The position numbers were made by a program, and so were the translations under genes. This document shows, one piece after another, positions 36,501 to 45,193 of a DNA stretch of 64,000 nucleotides (position 1 is its first letter; the number at the start of each line of letters is the position of its first letter). Under the pieces are notes generated by a model, which saw only the letters and a list, made by a program, of their open reading frames with translations, searched no databases and had not been told where the DNA came from. The stretch covers positions 124,001 through 188,000 of the forward strand of contig NZ_JACRMG010000016.1 of the NCBI RefSeq assembly GCF_016219575.1, given 5' to 3'. Source of the DNA: Bradyrhizobium sp. Lineage in GTDB: Bacteria > Pseudomonadota > Alphaproteobacteria > Rhizobiales > Xanthobacteraceae.

Positions 36501-38438
36501 TCACTGCTCGGTTGGAGCCTTGGCAATCAGGTAGTGCGAATTTTCAAAGACGATCTCCAGCGAAACAGGCTGCACGAGGTTCTTCCTTTGCAGCACAAAA
36601 TAACGAATGGCGTAGGTGTTCGCCAAACGGACAAAATCCGCCTTGTCCATTGTGTAGTAACGTTGCTGGGCGAACCGCGTTATGCGATCGAGGAGCGGCG
36701 ACATCCGTCGTTCCGACTTGTCGAATATGTAGGGCGGCGGAGCCTCGAGCCCGAGCGCGCGATAGCGGCTCAAGCCATTTTCGAGATCAGCGGTGTTTGA
36801 ATTGTAGAGCGTGCTGTAAAGCAGCCATTCCCGCGCAACTCCGAATGATGGTCGGTGCGACTTTCCACGCCAAGCCTCCTGCATGCTCGGGTCCGGCATG
36901 AACAACGAGCCGGACGGAGTGTTATTGCGCGCCCAAAGTTCGGCATCGAGCATCGCGTAGGCGTCCTTGCGAAGCTCCGGATTAGGGAGATGACGCAGCG
37001 TGTGCGCCATGCGCAAGACCAGCACCGTTACGATCGCCAGGATGACAGGCCCGGAGAAGCGAGCTGCGGGCGGCCAGACCAGCAGCCCGGCCAATATTGC
37101 CGTACCGATCACAGCCCGAATGCTGACGCCCGAGTAGTGGGCTTCAGTGAGTTGCGTTAACCTCACTACTCCCGCGGCCCAATAGAAAGCGATCAACGCG
37201 ACGATCGTCACCGCGAGAGCGGCGGCCAGCGCCGTAATCAGAGGAAACGACCTTTGGCGCCAGTTGGCCCGAAATTCCCAGCCGGCCCGGACGAGCACGG
37301 GCCCAGCCGGCATTCCGAGCGACGTCATAAATGGGGCGACGAGGAGAACAGCAGCCATCAATCGCTCGACCTTGTTTCCTTGCGTCATGTCCCGCCAAAG
37401 GCGACGAAAGACAATGAAGAAGCCCGCGAGAAGCAAATTCGTGTCCGCTCGGTGCAGTGCGAGCTTGATCAGCGTAGGTGGTGCTGTGGTCAATGAAATA
37501 GCGACTCCGGAAACTGTGAGGACAGCCATGGCCATCATACCCAGCCCGAGTTGGCGATCGACCGAGCTCCATTCCGCGAGTTTGCCGTTCAGCGATACAG
37601 CTATGAGCAACAACATCGACAATAGCGGCAGAAACTGTCGATAATGCTCCTCCCAGAAAATGCCCTGATAAACGGGATACCAGTGAAAATTCTGCGCCCT
37701 GTTCAAGGCCGCGAATAACTCCGGATTGATTGAGCCGCCAGAGATTGTTGTTCGACTGGCGACGTACAGGCCCCACAGCCCGCAGCCGACCACGCCGATA
37801 ACGACAGGCACGATCAACGACTTGAACGAGGTCGTTCGCCACGAGCTGATGACCATCCCGGTGGCGAACGTACCGGTCAGCACTCCGATTACGGGATGAG
37901 TGGCAAAGGAAAGAACGGTCCAGATCGCGGCCTGCGACAGGCGATTGCGCGCTGTTTCCGTGATTGCCAACAGAAATCCCGCATAACTCCAGTGGTACGT
38001 CCAGCCGTAGTAGGGAAAGTGGAAGTTGGCGATGTCCGGCGTCCAGTAAGCGCCAAATGCCACAAGCAGGCCGGCGGTTACGGCGGCCAGCCAGGACTTG
38101 GTCGGCATCAGAATGCGAGCGGCGTAAATGCCCGCGAAGATGAAGCCAAGAATCTCCAGAAGAATCATCACGCTCCATACTGCATTGACGGAAATGCCGA
38201 GGACGTGGGCAGCGAGATAGATGTTGTAGGTGAGGGAGTTTCCGAGAGTCGGGCTGCTGCTTGGGAATCCGGATGTGAAGAGTTCAGAATGCAGCGTTGT
38301 CATCGCGAACTCTTCGGGCGTCATGCCCAGAAAAGCTGTTTGAGCATCAAGGTCAGCAGCACAGAAGTACCACGCAACGATGGTTGCGATGGCCACCGCC
38401 AGGACGGCGCAGACACGCTCAAGGCGAATTTGATTCAC
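36501..38438 (-). CDS. multispanning membrane protein, GT-C-like
   Basis: A 645-residue protein with about 11-13 hydrophobic helices followed by a soluble C-terminal domain of about 130 residues. The periplasmic loop after helix 1 has ADLDAQTAFLGMTPEEFAMT, and the C-terminal domain begins LDAELWARNNTPSGSLFMPD, a motif seen in GT-C glycosyltransferase-like and DUF6798-like membrane proteins. It could polymerise or add a lipid-linked sugar, but no catalytic motif is certain. Encoded opposite to the neighbouring polysaccharide genes and convergent with the toroid gene. Confidence 0.75.
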   Translation of the reverse strand: MNQIRLERVCAVLAVAIATIVAWYFCAADLDAQTAFLGMTPEEFAMTTLHSELFTSGFPSSSPTLGNSLTYNIYLAAHVLGISVNAVWSVMILLEILGFIFAGIYAARILMPTKSWLAAVTAGLLVAFGAYWTPDIANFHFPYYGWTYHWSYAGFLLAITETARNRLSQAAIWTVLSFATHPVIGVLTGTFATGMVISSWRTTSFKSLIVPVVIGVVGCGLWGLYVASRTTISGGSINPELFAALNRAQNFHWYPVYQGIFWEEHYRQFLPLLSMLLLIAVSLNGKLAEWSSVDRQLGLGMMAMAVLTVSGVAISLTTAPPTLIKLALHRADTNLLLAGFFIVFRRLWRDMTQGNKVERLMAAVLLVAPFMTSLGMPAGPVLVRAGWEFRANWRQRSFPLITALAAALAVTIVALIAFYWAAGVVRLTQLTEAHYSGVSIRAVIGTAILAGLLVWPPAARFSGPVILAIVTVLVLRMAHTLRHLPNPELRKDAYAMLDAELWARNNTPSGSLFMPDPSMQEAWRGKSHRPSFGVAREWLLYSTLYNSNTADLENGLSRYRALGLEAPPPYIFDKSERRMSPLLDRITRFAQQRYYTMDKADFVRLANTYAIRYFVLQRKNLVQPVSLEIVFENSHYLIAKAPTEQ

Positions 38439-38792
38439 TCCTACGTCCTCATTTGGTTTTCGTTGCCGTTAACGAAAGCGGGTCGGCAACCCTCTTCGAA
38501 TGTGAGCCTTTATTGCTTTTCGGACAGCCTTCAAAGGCCCTCGTCCGCCAGTCAATAGTACGCTTCGCTCGGCTCGGGTGATTCGAGGTGTAGCGGAAAA
38601 TCGTTGTGCTGATGGACTCGTCAGCATGAGGCGAAGCGGTCGGGGCCGTATCCTGGGGGAGCAGGGCCCAGCGGATTGGTGGACAGGTGGTTTCAGATTT
38701 GTACTAGTTGTTGCCATTCGGCAACAGCTGGCTTTCCTGCTTTTCCCAGTGTTCCGTATGTCCGCCCCTTCAAACTACGCCAGGGAAGATCA
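38439..38792. other. non-coding or decayed stretch
   Basis: About 350 bases upstream of the membrane protein gene and the wecC remnant. No frame with family-like sequence or ribosome site was found. It probably contains the membrane protein's promoter plus decayed sequence. Confidence 0.4.
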
Positions 38793-39122
38793 GAAGGTGG
38801 AGACCAGCTTGGCCACAGCCCGACTGCCAAAGCCGCGTGTCTGGGACTTTCCTACAAGCCAAATACCGATGATTGCCGTGAAAGTCCGGCGCTTCAGAAC
38901 ACGCTTAAGCTGTCAGCTTTCTGGCCGGGACGGGTAGTGGCGGTCGACCCTTGTCGCGACGCGTCGATTCAGAGGGACCATCGCGCTTGCGCCCTCACCT
39001 TCATGGAGTATGACCAGGCCGTTGTGGAATGCGATATCATCGTCGCGCTAGTTGGACACCACGAGCTGAAGGTAGTTCGTCAACCGATCGGAAAGACCAT
39101 TATCGATGCGATCGGTCTTTGG
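38793..39122 (+). pseudogene. wecC: C-terminal remnant of UDP-N-acetylmannosamine dehydrogenase
   Basis: About 110 codons match the NAD-dependent UDP-sugar dehydrogenase C-terminal domain: ACLGLSYKPNTDDCRESPAL, then VVAVDPCRD and ECDIIVALVGHHELK, ending GKTIIDAIGLW. The N-terminal Rossmann domain and catalytic Cys region are missing, and no start with a ribosome site precedes it. This enzyme oxidises UDP-ManNAc to the uronic acid, so a fuller ancestral locus probably made a ManNAcA-type sugar. Confidence 0.82.
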
Positions 39123-39160
39123 CCGCCAACACGTCTCGGCGTGGGTGCTGGATGGTGCAG

Positions 39161-39192
39161 AGTGAAAGACGTGGCTAGTGAAAGACGTGGCT
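39161..39192 (+). repeat. 16-bp perfect tandem duplication
   Basis: AGTGAAAGACGTGGCT occurs at 39161-39176 and again at 39177-39192, immediately after the wecC remnant. It looks like a recent slippage or junction duplication. Confidence 0.85.
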
Positions 39193-39363
39193 GCAGTTGG
39201 CCGCGATCTCGGACCCCGCCACATCGGTGGTGCTTAACTTAAGTATCATTTCGTCAGTCCAATAGTTCCTGTCCCCTTCGATGGTCCAAATCATTGTCGT
39301 AATCAGCAGCAAAGCTATTCTTTCGGTTGCAGCCCGCAAACGTCGGGCAAGGTGTTTGCTCGC

Positions 39364-40644
39364 ATGTCAATAGGTGAGACACAGCCCTCGTCGTCGGCAA
39401 TTCTGCGGCTTTGGCGAAATACGGCCCTGTTTGCTGGAATTGCAGATTTCTTCGCAGTGTTGACCGCCGGCGCACTTCCGTGGTCGACATCAATGGTCAT
39501 TGTATTTGGCTTGTGCTGGCTCGGCGCGGCCGCTTTGACCATAGATTACACTGTCTACTTTGAGAGCCTGAAGCGGCCCATATGCTATTTGCCATTTGCG
39601 TTCTTCGCACTGGCGGTCGCTGGGACCCTCTGGTCGGAGGCGACGTGGAGCGATCGCGCTCACGCAATCAATCCTGCTGCAAGATTATTGATGCTGCCCG
39701 GATTGTTTTATCATTTTGAACGCTCTTCTCGCGGCACGTGGGTGATGGTGGCGTTTGTTGCCTCCTGCGCCGTGAACATGGCCATGTCGTGGGCTGTCGC
39801 GTTCAATCCAACTTTTACGATCAAGCCTCCAGGTTCGGAAGTCTGCGGTGTGTTCGTGAAGAACTACATCGATCAAGGTCAGGAATTTGCCCTATGCGCA
39901 GTCACACTGATCTATTGCGCGACACTTCTTCCAAAAGAACGCCGATGGCCTTGGGGTGCTGCGGCGATCACCCTTGCTTTGTGCTTCATTCTCAACATGA
40001 CGTTTGTTGTTGCATCGCGAACTACCCTCCTGACACTTCCGGTCCTCCTGGCGGCGATCGCCTTTCGATGCCTAAACTGGCGCGCGGCTCTTTCCTTGTC
40101 TGTTGTTGCCGTCTTGTTGAGCGTAGCAATGGTGCAATCGCCTCGTATGTGCCCGACGTTTGATACGACCAGAGACTATGAGCGATACAAGGATGACAAC
40201 GCCGAAACGTCAACTGGGCTGCGTGTTGAGTTCTGGAAGAAGTCTCTGCAGTTCTTCCACGAAGCTCCCGTTGTCGGACACGGAACGGGTTCCATCCGCG
40301 ATCTTTTTCAGAAGGCCGCGATCGGGAAGAGCGGCGCAGAGGCCGTCGTTACCAGAAATCCGCACAATCAGACCCTCTACGTTGCCGTTCAATGGGGTAC
40401 GCTCGGAGTTCTGCTTCTTTATGCAATGTGGCTGTCTCATTTCCTGCTGTTTCGTGAGGGCGGCTGGGCCGCGGGTATCGGTGCAACAATCGTCCTGCAG
40501 AATGTCATCAGTTCGTTGTTCAATTCGCATCTATTCGATTTCACTGAAGGCTGGATATACGTTCTTGGTGTGGGGATTGCCGGTGGCATGCAACTTCGCA
40601 GTCAGCACCAGGCAAGACAGGCCAAAGAAGGCACTTCGGCCTGA
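39364..40644 (+). CDS. O-antigen ligase / polymerase-like membrane protein
   Basis: A 426-residue protein with about 10-12 helices and the Wzy_C/WaaL signature: the periplasmic loop has TGLRVEFWKKSLQFFHEAPV, VVGHGTGS and RNPHNQTLYVAVQWGTLGVL with the conserved His. Such proteins ligate lipid-linked glycans to lipid A core or polymerise repeat units. Start is uncertain: ATG 39364 or GTG 39352, neither with a strong ribosome site. It follows the wecC remnant and closes the polysaccharide set. Confidence 0.85.
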   Translation: MSIGETQPSSSAILRLWRNTALFAGIADFFAVLTAGALPWSTSMVIVFGLCWLGAAALTIDYTVYFESLKRPICYLPFAFFALAVAGTLWSEATWSDRAHAINPAARLLMLPGLFYHFERSSRGTWVMVAFVASCAVNMAMSWAVAFNPTFTIKPPGSEVCGVFVKNYIDQGQEFALCAVTLIYCATLLPKERRWPWGAAAITLALCFILNMTFVVASRTTLLTLPVLLAAIAFRCLNWRAALSLSVVAVLLSVAMVQSPRMCPTFDTTRDYERYKDDNAETSTGLRVEFWKKSLQFFHEAPVVGHGTGSIRDLFQKAAIGKSGAEAVVTRNPHNQTLYVAVQWGTLGVLLLYAMWLSHFLLFREGGWAAGIGATIVLQNVISSLFNSHLFDFTEGWIYVLGVGIAGGMQLRSQHQARQAKEGTSA

Positions 40645-40757
40645 TGGGGCTATTTTTGGCGTGCCAGCAACAAGGCCGTTGGCGATGTCGTGGCGCCGGC
40701 AATCAAGGGCTCGAGGTCATCGCGATCTCGCAACGCCGCTTCACGGATTCGCAAAAC

Positions 40758-40780
40758 AGATGTTATGAAACAAGTCGGCC
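40758..40780 (+). repeat. dispersed repeat, copy 1 (AGATGTTA-type)
   Basis: AGATGTTATGAAACAAGTCG followed by GCC resembles two other sites in this island (45041 and 45608). All three start AGATGTTA(C/T)G(A/G)AA and continue to AG(C/T)(C/T)GG(C/T)C. Confidence 0.6.
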
Positions 40781-40807
40781 GCTGAACGAGCCTCGCATAA
40801 CAGTCGG

Positions 40808-41038
40808 CTAAGGCACGTCGCCGCCCCTGCGACTCCCGCCGATGCTGTACGGCTTGTCGAGAAAGTAGTCGCGATTGCCCGTCACCGCTTCGGCGTACTG
40901 ATCGATGGCAACGGTAATCGCCTGGACGTGCAGAAAGCAGTAACCCTGCCGGGGCGCCATGCGGCGGACTTCGGCCAGCGCCTTCAGCCAGACCGGCGGT
41001 TCAATCTCATCCGAGAAATACCTTGGATGTCCGCTCAC
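40808..41038 (-). CDS. conserved small hypothetical protein
   Basis: A 76-residue protein of a type I recall from Bradyrhizobium: LAEVRRMAPRQGYCFLHVQA, then ITVAIDQYAEAVTGNRDYFL and KPYSIGG. Start is GTG at 41038, preceded by GGGAGG and overlapping the stop of the upstream gene (GTGA). Last of three small minus-strand genes. Function unknown. Confidence 0.78.
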   Translation of the reverse strand: MSGHPRYFSDEIEPPVWLKALAEVRRMAPRQGYCFLHVQAITVAIDQYAEAVTGNRDYFLDKPYSIGGSRRGGDVP

Positions 41039-41268
41039 CGAGGGGAACCTCCCGCGCGCCTGACCATGGGCGCCCCCGGGAGTTCTGCCTTCAGCCGGTC
41101 GCGCTGCACACAGAGCGCGTCGATCCTGTCGAGCAATCGCTGCAGCAGCGCTTCCGCCGCCGCTGTCGAAATGCCGGCCTTCTGCAGCTGCAGAATCTCC
41201 CTGCGTTGTCCGGCGAGCTGAACGCGCAGGCGTTCGATCTCTGACCGGACAAATCCGATGTCGGGCAT
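41035..41268 (-). CDS. small coiled-coil protein
   Basis: A 77-residue helical protein (FVRSEIERLRVQLAGQRREI, LLQRLLDRIDALCVQRDRLK) with heptad-like leucines over most of its length. It overlaps the downstream gene by 4 bases and follows the upstream gene's stop by 3, so the three are probably one transcript. Function unknown. Confidence 0.72.
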   Translation of the reverse strand: MPDIGFVRSEIERLRVQLAGQRREILQLQKAGISTAAAEALLQRLLDRIDALCVQRDRLKAELPGAPMVRRAGGSPR

Positions 41269-41271
41269 CGA

Positions 41272-41511
41272 TCAGCCCCTGGCAAAGCGCGGCTTTCGAA
41301 TGTCTGCCGTGCCGATCGGAGCGCTATCGCCAAGGCTGGTTCTCAGCCTGGCCAGTTCAGCGACCTCGGCGCGCAAACCCATCAACCGCATGGCCGTCAC
41401 CGAACAGTCCTGATCGCGGGCAATTTCGGCGCGCATCGCCGCCTCAACCCTGCCCATCTCTAACCTTAAGGCGCTGATTCTACGTCGATATTCGTTTACT
41501 CTGTTGTCCAT
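41272..41511 (-). CDS. small coiled-coil protein
   Basis: A 79-residue helical protein (NEYRRRISALRLEMGRVEAA, VTAMRLMGLRAEVAELARLR). The ATG at 41511 follows AAGGG; a longer frame to 41574 would add a Cys/Arg-rich stretch that is unlikely. First gene of the three-gene small-protein unit; similar in style to the second, which may be a diverged duplicate. Confidence 0.68.
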   Translation of the reverse strand: MDNRVNEYRRRISALRLEMGRVEAAMRAEIARDQDCSVTAMRLMGLRAEVAELARLRTSLGDSAPIGTADIRKPRFARG

Positions 41512-41595
41512 GGCCAAGCCCTTGCGCTTTGTCCTCCATAAGAACAAATAAAGAACACATGCGCAAGCCCTCAAGAATCAAAATTGGAGCCTTGG

Positions 41596-41781
41596 ATGTC
41601 CTGCCTCCGCCTTCCCGACCGGCTGGACGCGCCCACGACGAGGGGCGAGGCCGAGATGCTGCAATCACTGGCCATCGAGGCGTACCAACCCCGCCAATTC
41701 GCCGAGCATCTTTCGGCCGATGAAGCGGCACGACGCATCGAAGCGCTCCGACGCGAAATCGCGCTGGCCTACCCGTTCTGA
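41596..41781 (+). CDS. small hypothetical protein (DUF3072-like)
   Basis: A 61-residue protein. The C-terminal FAEHLSADEAARRIEALRRE resembles the short helical DUF3072-type motif in which a small protein ends with ADEAxRRIExL. TTGGAGCC gives a GGAG 6-7 bases before the ATG at 41596. Divergent from the three small genes; upstream of the helicase gene but separated by 116 bases. Confidence 0.65.
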   Translation: MSCLRLPDRLDAPTTRGEAEMLQSLAIEAYQPRQFAEHLSADEAARRIEALRREIALAYPF

Positions 41782-41897
41782 CAATGGAGACGGCAACGGC
41801 AAGCCGCTCTTAACCTCTCTAACCGGGATCTCCGACATCTTTCATTGCGAGCACGCCTGAATTGTCAGAGCGTTTGGATCGACGTGGAGAATGATTC

Positions 41898-43967
41898 GTG
41901 CTCGCGACCGCCGAGAACTATCTGGAAGGCCTCAACGCGGAGCAGCGCCGCGCCGTGGAGCATGGCGTCGGGCCGGATGGTGTGATCGGCTCGCCGCTGC
42001 TTGTCATCGCCGGCGCCGGATCTGGCAAGACCAACACGCTCGCCCACCGCGTGGCTCATCTCATCATCAAGGGCGCCGATCCCCGCAAGATTCTTCTGAT
42101 GACGTTTTCGCGTCGCGCCGCCTCAGAGATGACCCAGCGCGTCGAGCGCATCGCGCGCCGTGTCCTGAGCGACAAAGCCGGCATCATGACGGACGCCCTG
42201 ACGTGGGCCGGCACCTTCCACGGCATTGGAGCGCGATTCCTGAGGGAGTATGCCGAGCGCATCGGCTTTGATCCTGCCTTCACCATTCACGACCGCGAAG
42301 ATTCGGCGGACCTGATGAATCTGGTGCGCCACGAGCTTGGTTTTTCCAGGGCCGAGAGCCGCTTCCCCACGAAGGGCACGTGTCTCGCCATCTACTCCCG
42401 CTGCGTGAATGCGGAGCTGCCGATCGAGACGGTGCTCGGTCAGCACTATCCGTGGTGCTCCGGCTGGGCCGGCGAGCTCAAGCAGCTGTTCGCTGCCTTT
42501 GTCGAAGCCAAGCAGAAGCAGAACGTTTTGGACTATGACGACCTGCTGCTATGGTGGGCTCAGATGATGTCCGAGCCCGCAATCGCCGTAGAGATCGGCG
42601 GGCGCTTCGATCACATCATGGTCGACGAATACCAAGACACAAACCGGCTGCAGGCGACAATTCTGCTCGCGCTCAAACCAGATGGCCGGGGGCTGACGGT
42701 GGTCGGCGACGACGCCCAGTCGATCTATTCGTTTCGCGCGGCCACCGTCAGGAACATTCTGGACTTTCCGGATCACTTCAGCCCGAAGGCGGAGATCGTC
42801 ACGCTCGACCGCAACTACCGCTCTACGCAGGCGGTGCTCGCCGCTGCCAATGGCGTGATCGGACTGGCGCGGGAACGGTTCACCAAGAACCTCTGGACGG
42901 AGCGCAGTTCGGCACAGCTTCCGCAGCTCGTCACGGTGCGCGACGAGGCCGACCAGGCGCGCTATGTCGTCGAACAGGTGCTGGCCAGCCGGGAAGAAGG
43001 ATCGCTCCTCAAGGAACAGGCCGTGCTGTTCAGGACGTCGTCATATAGCGGCCAGTTGGAAGTCGAACTGGCACGGCGCAATATCCCGTTCGTCAAATTC
43101 GGCGGCTTGAAGTTTCTGGACGCCGCGCACGTCAAAGACGTTCTGGCGCTCCTGAAGTTTGTGGAGAATCCCCGCGACCGGGTGGCCGGCTTTCGGGTGC
43201 TTCATTTGTTGCCCGGCATCGGGCCGGCGTCGGCCCAGCGCATTCTTGACCAGATGGCCGTTGCAGCTGATCCCGTTTCGGCACTTGCCGCTCTGCCGGT
43301 CCCACCGCGCGCAGGCGACGATTGGACCGGCTTTGTCCGAACCATCACAAACCTCCGCCATTCCGAATGGCCGGCTGACATTGAACGGACAAGGCTTTGG
43401 TACACGCCCCACCTTGAGCGCATCCATGAGGACAGCGAAGTCCGCCTCGCCGACCTGCTGCAGCTTGAACAGATTGCTGCCGGCTACCCCTCGCGCGAAC
43501 GCTTTCTGACCGAACTTACTCTCGATCCTCCCGACGCGACCAGCGACCGCTCAGGACCGCCACTGCGCGATGAGGACTATCTGATCCTTTCCACGATTCA
43601 TTCCGCCAAGGGCCAGGAATGGAAGTCGGTCTACGCCCTGAACGTCGTTGATGGCTGCATGCCGTCTGATCTCGGTGCCGGTACCACGGCCGAACTGGAA
43701 GAAGAGCGGCGTCTGCTCTACGTCGCCATGACGCGGGCCAAAGACGCCCTCCACCTCATTGTCCCGCAGCGATTCTTCGTACACGGCCAACATTCGCGCG
43801 GCGATCGTCACCTCTATGCCTCGCGCACGCGCTTCATTCCGGATCACCTGCTGCAGCTTTTCGAACGACAGGCGTGGCCGGCCGCACCGAGCGCATCGAG
43901 CAAGCCAACACCCGGGCAAGCGCCACGGATAGATATACGCGAGCGAATGCGCGGTATGTGGCGCTAA
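41898..43967 (+). CDS. UvrD/Rep-type superfamily 1 helicase
   Basis: A 689-residue ATP-dependent 3'-5' DNA helicase. Motifs in order: NAEQRRAVEHG (Q motif), Walker A VIAGAGSGKTNTLAHRVAHL, TFSRRAASEM, the DExx box FDHIMVDEYQDTNRLQ, VVGDDAQSIYSFRAA, LDRNYRSTQ, LSTIHSAKGQEWKSVYALNV and LLYVAMTRAKDALHL. Start is GTG at 41898. The C-terminus adds a basic Pro/Ser tail. Island-borne UvrD-like helicases are frequent in Bradyrhizobium; role could be repair, element replication or defence. No nuclease partner is adjacent. Confidence 0.94.
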   Translation: MLATAENYLEGLNAEQRRAVEHGVGPDGVIGSPLLVIAGAGSGKTNTLAHRVAHLIIKGADPRKILLMTFSRRAASEMTQRVERIARRVLSDKAGIMTDALTWAGTFHGIGARFLREYAERIGFDPAFTIHDREDSADLMNLVRHELGFSRAESRFPTKGTCLAIYSRCVNAELPIETVLGQHYPWCSGWAGELKQLFAAFVEAKQKQNVLDYDDLLLWWAQMMSEPAIAVEIGGRFDHIMVDEYQDTNRLQATILLALKPDGRGLTVVGDDAQSIYSFRAATVRNILDFPDHFSPKAEIVTLDRNYRSTQAVLAAANGVIGLARERFTKNLWTERSSAQLPQLVTVRDEADQARYVVEQVLASREEGSLLKEQAVLFRTSSYSGQLEVELARRNIPFVKFGGLKFLDAAHVKDVLALLKFVENPRDRVAGFRVLHLLPGIGPASAQRILDQMAVAADPVSALAALPVPPRAGDDWTGFVRTITNLRHSEWPADIERTRLWYTPHLERIHEDSEVRLADLLQLEQIAAGYPSRERFLTELTLDPPDATSDRSGPPLRDEDYLILSTIHSAKGQEWKSVYALNVVDGCMPSDLGAGTTAELEEERRLLYVAMTRAKDALHLIVPQRFFVHGQHSRGDRHLYASRTRFIPDHLLQLFERQAWPAAPSASSKPTPGQAPRIDIRERMRGMWR

Positions 43968-43987
43968 CGGCCGCGGAACTCAGCCGT

Positions 43988-44209
43988 TCAAAACTCAACG
44001 GGCATACGCCAGGAAATCAGCCCGTGCGCTTCAGGCCGCTCGATCGCCTTTCGCAGCAGACCAAAAGGCGATTCTACGGAGTACGGCTTCTGAATCAGAT
44101 CGAACCCGATATGCGCTTTCTCCGCCAAGACCTCGCTATATCCGCTTGTAAGGATCACGGTCGGATATCTGTTCGAGGCTCGCTGCAAGGTGGTCGGGAG
44201 GCTCCGCAT
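43988..44209 (-). pseudogene. receiver-domain C-terminal fragment
   Basis: About 60 codons match the end of a response-regulator receiver domain as found on hybrid kinases: YPTVILTSGYSEVLAEKAHI, then GFDLIQKPYSVESPFGLLRK with the conserved Lys-Pro. The phosphoacceptor Asp and the N-terminal half are absent. Debris of a hybrid histidine kinase. Confidence 0.72.
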
Positions 44210-44222
44210 AACCGTGGAGTTC

Positions 44223-44471
44223 TCACCACCAATGCGGTTTGAGTCGAATGAAAAACGGCCCCTCTCGATGACCTAAGATTGCTGCGGCCTCACTCTCCGC
44301 AACCTCATTGAGTTGGGGCAGCGAGCGTTTGTAGGATCTTGCCGCGGCAATGATGGCATCTCCGATGCGCTTACGATTGCCGGCGGTGTCGACGTCGCCA
44401 GACAGCATTTTGCAACCATGATCCAGTGCTGCCGTCATGTTAGCCAGCGTGGAGCTATCGAATTCAAGCAT
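44223..44471 (-). CDS. conserved small hypothetical protein
   Basis: An 82-residue protein starting MLEFDSSTLANMTAALDHGC and containing RKRIGDAIIAAARS; I recall close relatives in Bradyrhizobium (TLANMTAALE...RKRI), often near sensory kinases. Helical, soluble, function unknown. It lies just upstream of the receiver fragment on the same strand. Confidence 0.72.
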   Translation of the reverse strand: MLEFDSSTLANMTAALDHGCKMLSGDVDTAGNRKRIGDAIIAAARSYKRSLPQLNEVAESEAAAILGHREGPFFIRLKPHWW

Positions 44472-44761
44472 CGGAGCGGACTGCCCATCCGGGAAGCTGC
44501 AACCTCTTTACAGCCGCAGCAATGATCACCGGGTTGGGAAGCTGACCGAGACCCGTAAATGAAGCCTTATTCGAGGCGATTTTTCGCGCTGTGAACGCGA
44601 AATCGCGCCGGCTTTTTTCGATACTGGTTGCTTTGCCGCGCCAGGAACGAGCAGCCGGCACGGTGAACTTCTTCTGAACACGTCCCCTCGAATGTGCGGC
44701 AGTTCGGGTCCGGAGCCTTAAAATGCTGGCCCTATCATCTCGACCGAACAGGGATCAGACA

Positions 44762-44995
44762 ATGAGCGCCGGTACCAGGCTGCAAATTGATAGTTCGCAT
44801 TGCCGCGCGATCTGCGACGAGATCGGCGAGCGTCTGCGAATCGTTCTTGATCGCGAAACCACATCGCTGCCGCCTCGCCAGCAGGCGCTGATGCTGCGGC
44901 TTGTCGCGCAGGACCTTGCCGGTTCGCCGTCGATCGACGACATGGCGCGAGATGAAATAGCAGAAGATGAGACCGCACCAAGCCGGGCGGCCTGA
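44762..44995 (+). CDS. conserved small hypothetical protein
   Basis: A 77-residue protein with SSHCRAICDEIGERLRIVLD and QQALMLRLVAQDL, a short helical rhizobial family of unknown function. ATG 44762 is chosen over an upstream in-frame start because the similarity I recognise begins here. An AGATGTTA-type dispersed repeat lies 46 bases after the stop. Confidence 0.68.
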   Translation: MSAGTRLQIDSSHCRAICDEIGERLRIVLDRETTSLPPRQQALMLRLVAQDLAGSPSIDDMARDEIAEDETAPSRAA

Positions 44996-45040
44996 TCAGC
45001 GCTGTGACCAACGGCGCCGCCCGTCCACACTCCGAAAATC

Positions 45041-45064
45041 AGATGTTACGGAATTAGTTGGTCC
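45041..45064 (+). repeat. dispersed repeat, copy 2 (AGATGTTA-type)
   Basis: AGATGTTACGGAATTAGTTG followed by GTCC matches copy 3 at 45608 in its first 14 bases and copy 1 at 40758 with a few changes. All three lie 3' of a small gene. Confidence 0.62.
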
Positions 45065-45193
45065 GTGGCCTAGTTTAGCCACGCTTGCGAACGGACAAAT
45101 ACCCGCTTAGGATGAATGGACGGCATTTCCGGATCTTGCCTAGATTAAGTGGAGCAGCACTTTCGAAGCAGGTTCATCGCTGGAGGTGATCAG

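Noticed and set aside
41898..43967. Gabija-type defence system based on the UvrD-like helicase
   Set aside because: GajB is a UvrD-like helicase but needs the adjacent OLD-type nuclease GajA. No ATPase-Toprim nuclease gene lies next to this helicase.
44464..44661. A 65-codon frame on the minus strand
   Set aside because: It has no ribosome site and no recognisable pattern, and it overlaps the start of a better-supported small gene.
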